A stretch of DNA of 64,000 nucleotides, from positions 2,452,035 through 2,516,034 of the forward strand of contig NZ_AP018933.1 in assembly GCF_003610015.1 (NCBI RefSeq). The letters run 5' to 3'. The position numbers and the translations under genes are program-made. This stretch comes from Zymobacter palmae (GTDB lineage Bacteria > Pseudomonadota > Gammaproteobacteria > Pseudomonadales > Halomonadaceae). Of the stretch, positions 28,798 through 37,820 are shown piece after piece (the first letter of the stretch is position 1; the number at the start of each line of letters is the position of its first letter). Below the pieces are notes generated by a model. The model saw only the letters and a list, made by a program, of their open reading frames with translations, made no database searches and was not told the origin of the DNA.

Positions 28798-29279
28798 AAT
28801 CCTGATGGGGGCACCACATCTCTATTGTTTTCCCTTCCGGCAATTTTCTGTTTGCATCTTCACTTCGGTATGTACTTTGATAACCCTTCAATAGCCGCAT
28901 ATTTGCAGCCATTGCACCGGGAATAAACCCAAAAAAATCCAGCGTCACTAATTTGCCGGTGACACAAAAGCTCGCCAACTTTTCAATGCTACTTCGAAAT
29001 CATTGAGGTGCATCACCACGTCATACTTTTCGTCATACAGTGAATATATGCGGGCGCTTTCACCCTTGAACTCTACTGCCCAGCTGTGACGTGCCCAATC
29101 AAACGTTCCCCCCTCGGTTAGCCTTGGCCAAGCTGATACTCTGCAAGCCGTCATCGATATCTTCGATAGAATGTCCACATCCGCCATCGTCTCCGAGCAA
29201 ACACGACAGCAAATCCACGCCTTCTTCGTTTGTAATGCTTGTTCGTGCATATGGCTGCTTCACAGGGCCGTTTTCAGTC
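28798..29279. repeat. Right copy of the island direct repeat
   Basis: Starts at 28798 with the 19 nt of the tRNA-Arg 3' end and continues parallel to 12312-12792. It carries one extra base in the C-run at 29108-29113 and a few substitutions. The sequence immediately inside (28730-28797) is very AT-rich. Confidence 0.9.
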
Positions 29280-29299
29280 CAAAATAAATTTATAGTCAT
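28948..29299 (-). pseudogene. CdiI-like immunity protein, frameshifted full-length copy
   Basis: This copy retains the N-terminus (MTINLFWTENGPVKQPYART, ATG at 29299) that the left copy has lost. A one-base insertion in the C-run at about 29108-29113 shifts the frame after ISLAKANRGG. The C-terminal half (WARHSWAVEFKG... LYDEKYDVV) is intact in the other frame. The family assignment (small immunity protein of the contact-dependent inhibition type) is tentative. It lies against the right island boundary. Confidence 0.55.
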
Positions 29300-29428
29300 A
29301 TTTCTCTTTATCATTTCATGACACCCAACTATATAAGCATTCCAAATCTATCACTCTCTATGAGCCATGGTGATTTACCTCAAGTCGGTAATAGTAATCC
29401 TCTCGCTATAATTTTTTGATTTTAAGGT

Positions 29429-29614
29429 GTGCTTTCGGCCCAGCGCCTGTTTGGCGATCCCGACTACATGCTGCACGTCGTGACGCGTGACCTTCCCGCC
29501 TTCCAGAAGCTCTATGATGAACGCCTGTCGGCCATGCCCGGGGTACATCGCCGGACCTCAACGCTGGTGATGAAGACGCTCGTGCCGGAGCGAGGGCTGC
29601 CGCTACCGTCCTAA
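29429..29614 (+). pseudogene. C-terminal fragment of an Lrp/AsnC-family regulator
   Basis: The 61 residues starting LSAQRLFGDPDYMLHVVTRD and ending TSTLVMKTLVPERGLPLP match the C-terminal ligand-binding (RAM) part of Lrp/AsnC regulators. The winged-helix DNA-binding half is missing, and the preceding 150 nt are AT-rich and non-coding. The gene appears to have been cut when the island or a predecessor was inserted or rearranged. Confidence 0.75.
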
Positions 29615-29940
29615 CAACTGCGGTGCCGACAGAACGTCGGGATCGAGACTACAAAAGTAAACTTCGGACTCGCCTATTTCTGCACGCAGCGTCTCTTGCA
29701 CTATTCTTTCACCAACACTCAACCTCCCACACCTGCTGAACCGCTCCCGAGGGTACGACGTCGCTGCGGTTTGCCTATAGCTGCAAAGTCCTCAAAGGAA
29801 GGGTTGCGGTGAACGCCCGTCTTTCCGATGCTTGAACTCAAGGAATGAAACACGCTCATGGATGAGCCTCTGTATTCCGCCGCCGCATGGCATCGTTTCC
29901 GCTGGCGGCTGCACACCATGTCCACCATCAGGAGGACACA
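29615..29940. other. Intergenic stretch, no gene recognised
   Basis: About 325 nt between the Lrp stub and the SDR gene. It has core-like composition and no convincing reading frame, RNA gene or terminator. It presumably holds the promoter of the SDR gene. Confidence 0.5.
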
Positions 29941-30804
29941 ATGGTTCATAAGACAGAGATCCACGCGCAATCCCAATCGCTTCCGGGCCAGGAAGCCTTG
30001 ATGACTCCCCCCGCCGTCTTCATTCGCAACGACTACCTTGGCAGCCGCAAGCTGCAGGACAAAGTGGCCTTGATCAGTGGTGCCGACAGTGGCATCGGCC
30101 GATCGGTCGCACTGCACTTCGCTCGCGAAGGCGCCGATGTCGTTGCGCTGTACCTCAGCGAACACGACGATGCACGAGAGACACGCCGTCTGGTCGAAGC
30201 CGAAGGGCGCCGTTGCCTGCTGATCGACGGTGATCTGGGCAACCCCGAGTTCTGCCGCGACGCTGTAGCAAAGACCATCGCCAACTTCGGCAAGCTCAAC
30301 GTGCTTGTTAACAATGCGGGAACCCAACAGGTGCAGAAATGTCTGACGGCTATTTCCGATGAACAATGGCGGACAACATTCCGTACCAACATCGACAGCA
30401 TGTTTTACCTGACCAAGGCTGCACTGCCCTATCTTAAGGAAGACGACGCCATCATCAACACAGCGTCCATCAACGCCTATGTCGGTCCTGCACTGCTGTT
30501 GGACTATAGTGCTACCAAGGGTGCCATCATCAGTTTCACGCGATCACTGTCCAATCAGGTGGTCGGCAAAGGCATCCGCGTCAACGCGGTAGCGCCGGGG
30601 CCAGTATGGACACCGCTGCAGCCAGCCACGCTAGGGGCCTACGATCCTCAGCTGTTGGAAGACTTCGGTAGCGATACCCCGATGGGACGCGCGGCACAGC
30701 CGTGGGAAATCGGTCCCTGCTACGTATTCTTGGCATCGTTGGATGCGTCGTTCATCAGCGGTCAGACGCTGCACCCCAACGGGGGCACAGTCGTCAACGG
30801 CTGA
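29941..30804 (+). CDS. SDR family oxidoreductase (YghA-like)
   Basis: A classical short-chain dehydrogenase/reductase of 287 residues. It has the NAD(P)-binding ISGADSGIGRSVA (about residue 46), VLVNNAGTQQ, the catalytic serine region INTASINAY and tyrosine-lysine YSATK. The C-terminus is ISGQTLHPNGGTVVNG. The N-terminal extension of about 40 residues, including DYLGSRKLQDKVALI, is typical of YghA-type enzymes. AGGAGG lies 5 nt before the ATG at 29941. The substrate is unknown. It is followed by a strong hairpin and then a co-directional sugar epimerase gene. Confidence 0.9.
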   Translation: MVHKTEIHAQSQSLPGQEALMTPPAVFIRNDYLGSRKLQDKVALISGADSGIGRSVALHFAREGADVVALYLSEHDDARETRRLVEAEGRRCLLIDGDLGNPEFCRDAVAKTIANFGKLNVLVNNAGTQQVQKCLTAISDEQWRTTFRTNIDSMFYLTKAALPYLKEDDAIINTASINAYVGPALLLDYSATKGAIISFTRSLSNQVVGKGIRVNAVAPGPVWTPLQPATLGAYDPQLLEDFGSDTPMGRAAQPWEIGPCYVFLASLDASFISGQTLHPNGGTVVNG

Positions 30805-30863
30805 CACGCCACCCACGATGTAAACGATCAGAGGCCGGGGCAGGAAAGCCCCGACAGTCTCCT

Positions 30864-30901
30864 CGGCAGGCGAAAGACCATGGATGGTCTTCTACCTGCC
30901 G
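30864..30901 (+). terminator. Strong two-part stem-loop after the SDR gene
   Basis: CGGCAGG/CCTGCCG encloses AAGACCAT/ATGGTCTT with a 2-nt loop, a nearly continuous 15-pair stem about 60 nt after the stop. The following CTCTCGTTTA is only mildly T-rich. Confidence 0.65.
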
Positions 30902-31018
30902 CTCTCGTTTAGGGATACGGCTGCCGTCGAGACAGTGAGACGCAGGAGCGAGGTTCCCGCGTCATTCATTCCACTCAGCGCATGGCACATTGCGGTCTTT
31001 GCCTAGGAGAGCACACTC

Positions 31019-32293
31019 ATGGCAATAGCATCATCGCTGTCGGTCGGCAGCTGGCTTTCCCGTCAGGAACATCATGACTGGCTTGTGCAGGAAGGGCGAC
31101 GGCTCGTCGAGTTCTACCGCGCGGCCCGCCATCCATTGGGCGGCTTCGGCGCTCTGAACGATGATGGAGTGCTGCCGGCCGGGGCCATTCCCGACACCGT
31201 ACTGACGGCTCGTATGGCTCACTGCTTTTCGCTAGCCGCCATGCAGGGCACCCCAGGCACCTCAGACCTCGCCAAGGAAGGCATCGACGCGCTGCTTTCG
31301 CTCTTTCACGATGACATCCACGGCGGCTGGTTTAGCGTACCGGCGGCGATGGTACGTGATGCTAGCAGCGAACCACCCGACAGCGACACCGCCAAGATGG
31401 CGTACCTGCACGTCTTCGTCTGTCTGGCTGCGGCCACCGCCCATATGGCCCATATTCCCAATGCTGATCGCCTACTGACAGACGCACTGGAAATACTGGA
31501 AACACATTTCTGGTGTGATCGCCAAAACGCGCTTATCGACGGATTCTCACGTGACTGGCAGCACCAAGAAGCCTATCGCGGCGCCAACAGCAACATGCAT
31601 GCGACAGAGCTGTTCTTAGCGCTTGCCGACGTACTGGACGAACCTCTGTGGCGCCAGCGTGCACTGGCCATCGTAACCCGTATCATTCACAACGGTGCCG
31701 CTCAGCGCGATGGCTATCTGCTCGAACACTTCGATGCCCACTGGCAAGCCGAACCCGACTATAATCGCGATCATCCTTGTGATCAGTTCCGCCCGTTCGG
31801 CGTTACTCCCGGGCATGCCTGCGAATGGTCGCGCCTGATGCTCGAACTGGAAGCAGCCCTCCGTGCACACGATGAGCCCGTGCCCGAATGGCTGTTTCAC
31901 GATGCAGAACAGCTCTTTGCCTCGGGCATTCAGCGAGGCTGGCATGTCGATGATGCCCCGGGACTTATCTACACCCATGACCTGGATGGTAGCCCGGTGA
32001 TACGTCAGCGTATTCACTGGACCGTGGCCGAAGCGGCCTCCGCTGCCAGTACCTTTCTGAAGCGCACGGGCGATGAACGCTATGAATCGTTGTACCGATC
32101 ACTGTGGGACTACATCGCACGCTATGTGATCGACCGACAGCACGGCAGCTGGCGACACGAGCTTGACGCCGCCAATCGTCCCGACCATCGCATATGGGAA
32201 GGAAAACCCGATCTGTACCATGCACTGCAGTGCACGCTAATTCCACGCTATCCGATGACGCCCGCACTGGCCGTCGCTATCGCGCGTGGATAA
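31019..32293 (+). CDS. AGE-family sugar epimerase/isomerase
   Basis: The 424-residue product has the (alpha/alpha)6-barrel signature segments of the N-acylglucosamine 2-epimerase/mannose isomerase (YihS-like) family. These are HPLGGFGALNDDG, DTVLTARMAHCFSLA, FHDDIHGGWF, NSNMHATELFLAL, and the active-site-type PGHACEWSRLML. A terminal segment IWEGKPDLYHALQCTLIP follows. Members interconvert sugars such as mannose/fructose or GlcNAc/ManNAc. The exact substrate cannot be told from sequence. AGGAGAG precedes the ATG at 31019. Confidence 0.88.
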   Translation: MAIASSLSVGSWLSRQEHHDWLVQEGRRLVEFYRAARHPLGGFGALNDDGVLPAGAIPDTVLTARMAHCFSLAAMQGTPGTSDLAKEGIDALLSLFHDDIHGGWFSVPAAMVRDASSEPPDSDTAKMAYLHVFVCLAAATAHMAHIPNADRLLTDALEILETHFWCDRQNALIDGFSRDWQHQEAYRGANSNMHATELFLALADVLDEPLWRQRALAIVTRIIHNGAAQRDGYLLEHFDAHWQAEPDYNRDHPCDQFRPFGVTPGHACEWSRLMLELEAALRAHDEPVPEWLFHDAEQLFASGIQRGWHVDDAPGLIYTHDLDGSPVIRQRIHWTVAEAASAASTFLKRTGDERYESLYRSLWDYIARYVIDRQHGSWRHELDAANRPDHRIWEGKPDLYHALQCTLIPRYPMTPALAVAIARG

Positions 32294-32643
32294 CCTATCA
32301 AACACACCATCGATGGCACTGTAAGCCTGCCAACCACACCGCCACATGATTGAGCCACCAATAGCCCACCGCTACGCTTGGCTGACTCATCGTTACGCCA
32401 TGTCACTTTCGGATAATCAATAGCTTATAACGCCGCTACGAAAGTGCATTTATGTAATGACGTGTATTGCGTGTTTATTTGCTTTTCTCGCTGCGGCACC
32501 GCTAATGACAGCAGGGTATTTTCTTAAGACTGGCATCTAAAGATAAGGGCCCGAATAGCCGCTTTCTCAGCAGCTTCCACGACATTTAACCTATATATTA
32601 TGTAGGGTATGCTGGTTGTTCGATATTGACGAGGTCGTTACGC
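32294..32643. other. Intergenic stretch, no gene recognised
   Basis: About 350 nt without a convincing reading frame. The last 70 nt are AT-rich (TATATATTATG near 32593) and probably contain the promoter of the zinc-ribbon gene. Confidence 0.45.
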
Positions 32644-33672
32644 ATGCTCGCCAAATTCTGTCCCTTCTGCTCTACGCCCTTGACGCCAGAGGCATTGAGC
32701 TGTCCCAACTGCGGACACATGCTGGTCACGCATGCTCCTGATACGACTGCGCCTTCCCACCGCCGTTATCGCCGCACGCTGATCGCGCTGTTGATCACGG
32801 GCCTGCTGCTATTAATCAGCGCCTTGGTGATCTACAGCATATGCGTGTTCTGTCCTCGTGTACGTCAGGATGATCGCCTGCTAGCGCTTTCCCATTCGGT
32901 AGGCAATCAGGAAAAACTGTTCCTGTCCGAGCGCTTTGCGTCTGCGGAAGGCATCGCCCTGTACCGGGATATGATCGACCATGAGCTGGAGCAAGCGGAG
33001 CAACACGGTTCCAGTGCCCTGCTGGGTGATCGGCTGCCGGAAGCGCTAGAAGAGGTATCTGCGCGTCGGCTGACCGAAGCCTATGCACACAATGAATTCA
33101 ATGCCGATGCGCGTTACCGCAACCATACTCTGCTGGTCGATGCTCATATCGAAGCGGTTCAGAGCGATACGGGAGCGGCACCGTGTCTGTTCGTTCGCGG
33201 CAAGGATCCCCAGCATGATATTCAGGCCTGTCTTAGAGATACGGCTTATGTATTACAGGACATGCCGCTGCTGCACGTTGGCGCAACACAGAAACTGATC
33301 TGCCGTGGCGATGGCTATGTTATGCCGTCCAGCCTGCTGGGCGACTGCGTACCGCTGGTGTCGATCTTCCGTCAGCGTGCGCGCGAGCTCAAGCGCAGCT
33401 GCATTACCCACGTCACGCGCGGCCAGTTATTCACGCGCCTTCGTGACACCTCGCACCCACTGCATCACACCAAACCGTTGATGATGATGCTGCGCGCCGA
33501 GTACGGCATCGCCATGTTCCCAGAGTGCCGCCGCGGGTGGTCTGCGCTGTGCGAACACAACCTGCAAAAAACACGCGATGACGAAATCAATCAGTGGCTG
33601 TACAGGCTGTTCCAAGAACACGGTATTCTCTATGGAACACGAGGCCAGCCCGTCACCGCTCTGACGGCATGA
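32644..33672 (+). CDS. Zinc-ribbon membrane protein of unknown function
   Basis: The 342-residue product begins with a zinc ribbon (CPFCS...CPNCG, residues 6-25), then a basic linker. One transmembrane helix (about residues 46-68, LIALLITGLLLLISALVIYS) precedes a predicted periplasmic domain of about 270 residues containing several cysteines. The N-terminal ribbon plus single-span layout is common in envelope proteins of unknown role. The ATG at 32644 places the ribbon at the N-terminus; a TTG 18 nt upstream is a poorer start. Shares a bidirectional terminator with the convergent virK/ybjX-like gene. Confidence 0.6.
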   Translation: MLAKFCPFCSTPLTPEALSCPNCGHMLVTHAPDTTAPSHRRYRRTLIALLITGLLLLISALVIYSICVFCPRVRQDDRLLALSHSVGNQEKLFLSERFASAEGIALYRDMIDHELEQAEQHGSSALLGDRLPEALEEVSARRLTEAYAHNEFNADARYRNHTLLVDAHIEAVQSDTGAAPCLFVRGKDPQHDIQACLRDTAYVLQDMPLLHVGATQKLICRGDGYVMPSSLLGDCVPLVSIFRQRARELKRSCITHVTRGQLFTRLRDTSHPLHHTKPLMMMLRAEYGIAMFPECRRGWSALCEHNLQKTRDDEINQWLYRLFQEHGILYGTRGQPVTALTA

Positions 33673-33699
33673 TCGCTTCATCCTAATAGACAAAGAAAA

Positions 33700-33735
33700 A
33701 GAAGGCGGTCAGGATCACCTGACCGCCTTCTTTAT
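33700..33735. terminator. Bidirectional terminator between convergent genes
   Basis: GAAGGCGGTCAGG pairs perfectly with CCTGACCGCCTTC around a 4-nt loop. A-rich sequence on the left and TTTAT on the right allow termination from both sides. Confidence 0.88.
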
Positions 33736-33757
33736 GCTGGAGCCGGAGCAGCTACGC

Positions 33758-34726
33758 TTAGGCCACCGATGCTTCCCGCATTGCAGCCACCTGAGGTTCC
33801 GCTGCCGAGTCTGCCGGGCTTCGTAGCCCCATCAACGCGGCCAGCACATTGAGGCGCGCATCTTCACGCCAGGCCTCGCGCTTGCGAAACGCCGAACGGT
33901 GCTTGCTCTTCACCGTTTCGATATCGCGTTTTTCTTCCTGCTCCGGCAGCAGAAACCACCCCTCTTCCTGCTGCTCAGCATGGCATTCCTGCCAGAAGGT
34001 GTCGTAGCTGGTCTTGATCTTGGTGCGATAGCGGCTGTTGATCGTATGCCCATCGGCAATTCCGCGAATGCGCTCGATACCAAAGGTTTCTGCAAACGCA
34101 TACAGTGCTGTCATCAGTAGCCCCTGCGCCCGCAGGCCGTGATGCTGTTTGTAGAAGGCATTGATCAGCGCAGTGCCACCGTTTTCGGGCCGCGCGCCCT
34201 GCAAACAGCCAATGTAGAGACTCAGGTGCTCGGGGTGTTTGGGATCGTGCCCAACCGAGAAGACCAGCAGATAGACCTCGTGCCCTTCACTGTCCTGCAG
34301 CGAAAGCTGCAGTTCGCCTTCTTTGTTGTGCTGCGCGCGCAACAGCATCAGCCGCCAGGCGGTATCCTTCATTTCCCACTGCATCAGCACAATCCCTTCG
34401 CCGCTGGCCGCTGGCTCACCATAGCGGGCATCATCCGCACCGTAGAGTGCGGCATGATGAGAGGAATGGATATTCTGCTGCATGAAGTCGACGTGGGTGC
34501 GCAGCGTGTCTAGCTTCTGGGCGGCACTCCAGCGTCGGTGCATATAGCTCTGCAAATGGCGCGTCTGATAGTCGCCTTTGCTGCGCAGCATGGCGTCGAT
34601 ATGCGGCGTGCTGTGAATGACGTCCATCCACGCAGCATGAGCACTGCGAACGGGCAGGCTCCGCAGAGTACGTAACAGGAACTTTTCCAGCGTGCGTAAA
34701 CTGAACCGCCCGTGGTGTTTTGACAT
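33758..34726 (-). CDS. VirK/YbjX family protein (DUF535)
   Basis: The 322-residue product has the DUF535 pattern: a basic N-terminus (SKHHGRFSLRTLEKFLLRTL), LYIGCLQGARPENG, and then the YAFAETFGIERIRGIADG and YRTKIKTSYDTFW segments. Enterobacterial members (VirK, YbjX) affect outer-membrane properties and resistance to antimicrobial peptides; the mechanism is unclear. The ATG at 34726 gives the usual start; the upstream frame is AT-rich and non-homologous. Confidence 0.82.
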   Translation of the reverse strand: MSKHHGRFSLRTLEKFLLRTLRSLPVRSAHAAWMDVIHSTPHIDAMLRSKGDYQTRHLQSYMHRRWSAAQKLDTLRTHVDFMQQNIHSSHHAALYGADDARYGEPAASGEGIVLMQWEMKDTAWRLMLLRAQHNKEGELQLSLQDSEGHEVYLLVFSVGHDPKHPEHLSLYIGCLQGARPENGGTALINAFYKQHHGLRAQGLLMTALYAFAETFGIERIRGIADGHTINSRYRTKIKTSYDTFWQECHAEQQEEGWFLLPEQEEKRDIETVKSKHRSAFRKREAWREDARLNVLAALMGLRSPADSAAEPQVAAMREASVA

Positions 34727-34890
34727 AAGACACACCCCAATAATGACCATATATGCGTTAGCGCTGTTATTTGTTTTATGGCGCTTGCCCGCTTTTGCGT
34801 AGGCAAAGCACTGACTAATAAACAATTTTAACAACAAGACAATGTTAAGATAATTTAAAGAAAAGGTATAGGCACCCTCTTCTTCATACA

Positions 34891-34922
34891 AAAATGCCAC
34901 CGTCCAGAAAGGACAGCGGCAT
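34891..34922 (-). terminator. Terminator after the second substrate-binding protein gene
   Basis: On the minus strand ATGCC...GTCC pairs with GGAC...GGCAT and is followed by TTTTTG. It ends the betaine transport transcript. Confidence 0.75.
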
Positions 34923-34971
34923 AGACGCAAGGATAGCGCAATGGCGCCATCATCACCGACCAACGATCAGC

Positions 34972-35844
34972 TTACTGGCAGCCCTGTGTCCAACGCGCCA
35001 CAAGCTCCGGGTGTTTGTCGACCCATTGCTTGGCGTTCTGATACGGATCGCTGTTCGGCTGTTCGTTCATGGCCAGCAGCTCGCCCATTTCCGCAGGCGT
35101 CCACTTGAAGTGGCTCAGCACACAGTAGGCACGCGGACTGTCCTGTCGAAGCCCCTTTCTAACAATGGTGTCAATCTCTTCATCACTGCCGAAGGCCCCT
35201 TTCGGATCGTCGAGGTACTTCAGCTGCCAGCGGTTGAACATCCAGTGCGGTGTCCATGCTGTCACGACGACGGGGCGGTGCTCGCGTATCGCTTCTCCGA
35301 GCACGGCCGTCATGGTCGCATCACTGCTGGCCGCCAGCTTCATATTCACCCCGTACTGATCGAGCGCGCGCTTGGTCAGCCGCATGAGACCGGCACCAGG
35401 ATCAATGCCGACCACCTTGCCTTCAAACTCATCGGCATGCTGCTTCAGATCGTCGATCGTATTGATATCGGTCAGATAGGCCGGTACCGCCAGTCCTTGA
35501 TGCGCGCCCGTGAAATTAGCCCCCAGGTTTTCGACCTTCTCTTTTACTGGTGCATAGTACGCACCATGGGTCACTGGCAGCCATGCCGCGATCATATCCA
35601 GCTTGCCCTGCGCCACGCCCTGCCACATGAACGCAGCGGACAGCGTCGTGGGCTTCACGTGATAGCCCTGCTGCTCAAGCACGACCTTCATGGCATAGGT
35701 GGAAGGCATCTGGTCGGCCCAGGCAACGTAGCCAATCGTGATGTCCTGCTGACCTAGCGGTTCTGTCGCAGATGCAGAGGGTGCGGTCAGTACAGCACCG
35801 CTTATCAGTGCGGCGGTCAGGATGGTCGAGATCAGTGTCTTCAT
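34972..35844 (-). CDS. Glycine betaine-type ABC transporter substrate-binding protein, distal paralogue
   Basis: A 290-residue periplasmic protein with a signal peptide (MKTLISTILTAALISGAVL, cleavage near ASA-TEP). The OpuAC/ProX-type fold follows: ITIGYVAWADQMPSTYAMKV, FMWQGVAQGKLDMIAAWLP, and TAWTPHWMFNRWQLKYLDDP. Its aromatic residues are the usual quaternary-amine cage candidates. It is clearly homologous to the adjacent gene at 35968-36849, so a tandem duplication is likely. The ATG at 35844 has AGAGGAAC upstream. A terminator separates it from its paralogue, so it is probably expressed at a different level. Confidence 0.9.
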   Translation of the reverse strand: MKTLISTILTAALISGAVLTAPSASATEPLGQQDITIGYVAWADQMPSTYAMKVVLEQQGYHVKPTTLSAAFMWQGVAQGKLDMIAAWLPVTHGAYYAPVKEKVENLGANFTGAHQGLAVPAYLTDINTIDDLKQHADEFEGKVVGIDPGAGLMRLTKRALDQYGVNMKLAASSDATMTAVLGEAIREHRPVVVTAWTPHWMFNRWQLKYLDDPKGAFGSDEEIDTIVRKGLRQDSPRAYCVLSHFKWTPAEMGELLAMNEQPNSDPYQNAKQWVDKHPELVARWTQGCQ

Positions 35845-35889
35845 GGGGATCGTTCCTCTTATTGTAGTAATGGCAATATTCCAGTAATG

Positions 35890-35922
35890 AAAATGCCGCG
35901 ACCCTTGGCGGGCAGCGGCATT
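35890..35922 (-). terminator. Terminator between the two substrate-binding protein genes
   Basis: AATGCCGC pairs with GCGGCATT and on the minus strand runs into TTTTC. It lies just after the stop at 35968, so it should reduce readthrough into the distal paralogue. Confidence 0.7.
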
Positions 35923-35967
35923 GAACGGCACTGCGCCAGCGCTCTCGGCACTGGCTTCACGCCCGGA

Positions 35968-36849
35968 TTACTGGCAGTCCTGCGTCCAGCGTTTGACGAT
36001 ATCCGGATGTTTTTCGACCCACTGCTTGGCGTTCTGGTACGGATCGCTGTTCGGCTGTTCGTTCATGTCGAGCAGTTCACCCATTTCAGCCGGCGTCCAC
36101 TTGAAGTGGCTCAGCACGCAGTAGGCTTTGGGGCTGTCTTCTTTCAGGCCCTTGCGAACAACGGTATCCAGCTGTTCGGAGGAGCCGTAGGCGTTCTTGG
36201 GATCGTCGAGGAACTTAAGGTCCCAACGGTTGAACATCCAGTGCGGTACCCAAGACGTTACGACAATGGGCTTGTGTTCACGCACGGCTTCACCCAGCAC
36301 GGCGCTCATGGTGGCATCACTGCTGGCCGTCAGCTTCATACCGAGATCGTACTTACCGATGGCGTCTTTAGTGATACGCATGATGCCAGCCCCCGGATCA
36401 ATCCCGACGATGCGGTTATCGAACTCAGCGGCGTGCGCTTTCAGATCGTCGATGCTGTTGACGTCTTTCATGTAGCGCGGTACGACCAGCCCCAGACGCG
36501 TGCCTTCAAAGTTGTGACCAAGGTTATCGACCTTGTCCTTCACCGGCTTGTAATAAGTGGCGTGAGTTGTCGGCAACCAAGCGGAAATCATGTCCAGCTT
36601 GCCTTGCGCCAGCCCCTGCCACATAAAGGCCGCGGACAGCGAAGTCGCTTTCACACGATAGCCTTGCTGTTCCAGCACGACCTTGAGCGCGTTGGTCGAT
36701 GCCAGCTGGTCAGCCCAAGCGACGTAGCCAATGGTGACGTCCTGCTTGCCCTGTGCTTCGGCAGCAGAGGCCGTGGTAGTCGCGGAGAATGCGGTACCGC
36801 CCATCAGTACGGTGGCCAGTGTTGTGGAAATCAGCTTCTTGATGTTCAT
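35968..36849 (-). CDS. Glycine betaine-type ABC transporter substrate-binding protein, proximal paralogue
   Basis: The 293-residue product has a signal peptide (MNIKKLISTTLATVLMGGTA) and the same OpuAC-type segments as its neighbour: VTIGYVAWADQLASTNALKV, FMWQGLAQGKLDMISAWLP, SWVPHWMFNRWDLKFLDDP. The C-terminus, QPNSDPYQNAKQWVEKHPD, is almost identical in both. Delivers a compatible solute (betaine or proline-like, inferred) to the permease encoded about 120 nt upstream. GGAGG precedes the ATG at 36849. Confidence 0.92.
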   Translation of the reverse strand: MNIKKLISTTLATVLMGGTAFSATTTASAAEAQGKQDVTIGYVAWADQLASTNALKVVLEQQGYRVKATSLSAAFMWQGLAQGKLDMISAWLPTTHATYYKPVKDKVDNLGHNFEGTRLGLVVPRYMKDVNSIDDLKAHAAEFDNRIVGIDPGAGIMRITKDAIGKYDLGMKLTASSDATMSAVLGEAVREHKPIVVTSWVPHWMFNRWDLKFLDDPKNAYGSSEQLDTVVRKGLKEDSPKAYCVLSHFKWTPAEMGELLDMNEQPNSDPYQNAKQWVEKHPDIVKRWTQDCQ

Positions 36850-36968
36850 GCTAACGCCTCCAGAAAAGGTGTGTGCACGCGCGGTGCGAAGCGGGCCGAC
36901 AAGGCATGAAACGATGATCGCCATGTCGACCGGCTGTGAGAAGGTCAGGTTACCCGGCCGTCAACGAC

Positions 36969-37820
36969 TCAGGTGTAGTCGCGGCCCTTGCATGACTGAG
37001 CGAGACGATCGAGCAATACGGCCAGTACGACGACGCAGATACCGCTGACGATGCCGTGACCGTTGTCGTTGCCCTGAATGGCGCTGTAGACGTCGGCCCC
37101 CAAGCCTTCAGCCCCCACCATTGATGCGATGACGGACATGGACAGCGCGAGCATGACGGTCTGGTTAATGCCCGCCATGATGGTGGGACGCGCCAGCGGC
37201 AGCTGGAGCTTGAACAGCTTCTGCGCGCGAGTGGAGCCAAAAGCTTCCGCGCCCTCGTCAAGATCACTCGGCACCTGCTGGATCCCTAGGATCGTGAAAC
37301 GCACCGCGGGTGGCATCGAGAAGATGACCGTCGCTAATACCGCAGGCATCGCACCGATGCTGAACAACGCCACACACGGCAGCAGATAGACAAATGCAGG
37401 CATGGTCTGCATCAAATCAAGAATCGGCCTAACTACCACTTCGACGGGGCGGAACAGCGCCGCCAGCATCCCGACGGGCAAGGCGATGATGATCGACAGC
37501 AGCGTCGAGATCAGCACCAGACTGAGCGAGTAGATCAGCGATTCCCACAGCCCTTGGTTCCAGATCAGCAGCAGACCAAGCGCGGCGAAGACCGCAACCC
37601 CTTTCCCGCAACGCCACAGCGTCAGTGCCACCACCGCAATGATTAGAACCGGCGCGGGGATCCACATCAGCGCGCCCTTAAGGGCACCCAGCGCCCACTC
37701 CATCCCCGACGCCATGGGACGAGTGGCCCAGCTTAGATGTTCAGTCACCCACGCCACACCGTCATTGAACCAGTCCGCAAGCGGGATGCCTTCTTTCAAC
37801 CATGTCATCCACTTACCCAT
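36969..37820 (-). CDS. Glycine betaine/proline ABC transporter permease (ProW/OpuAB-like)
   Basis: A 283-residue membrane protein with about six helices. It has the binding-protein-dependent transport signature around GIQQVPSDLDEGAEAFGSTR, continuing QKLFKLQLPLARPTIMAG (the EAA loop contacting the ATPase). FVYLLPCVALFSIG is typical of ProW. Start and preceding stop overlap as TAATG, so it is translationally coupled to the ATPase gene. Part of a probable osmoprotectant uptake system. Confidence 0.93.
   Translation of the reverse strand: MGKWMTWLKEGIPLADWFNDGVAWVTEHLSWATRPMASGMEWALGALKGALMWIPAPVLIIAVVALTLWRCGKGVAVFAALGLLLIWNQGLWESLIYSLSLVLISTLLSIIIALPVGMLAALFRPVEVVVRPILDLMQTMPAFVYLLPCVALFSIGAMPAVLATVIFSMPPAVRFTILGIQQVPSDLDEGAEAFGSTRAQKLFKLQLPLARPTIMAGINQTVMLALSMSVIASMVGAEGLGADVYSAIQGNDNGHGIVSGICVVVLAVLLDRLAQSCKGRDYT

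Noticed and set aside
34894-36909. Two long plus-strand frames opposite the substrate-binding protein genes
   Set aside because: Antisense shadows; the minus-strand genes have signal peptides, ribosome sites and family motifs.
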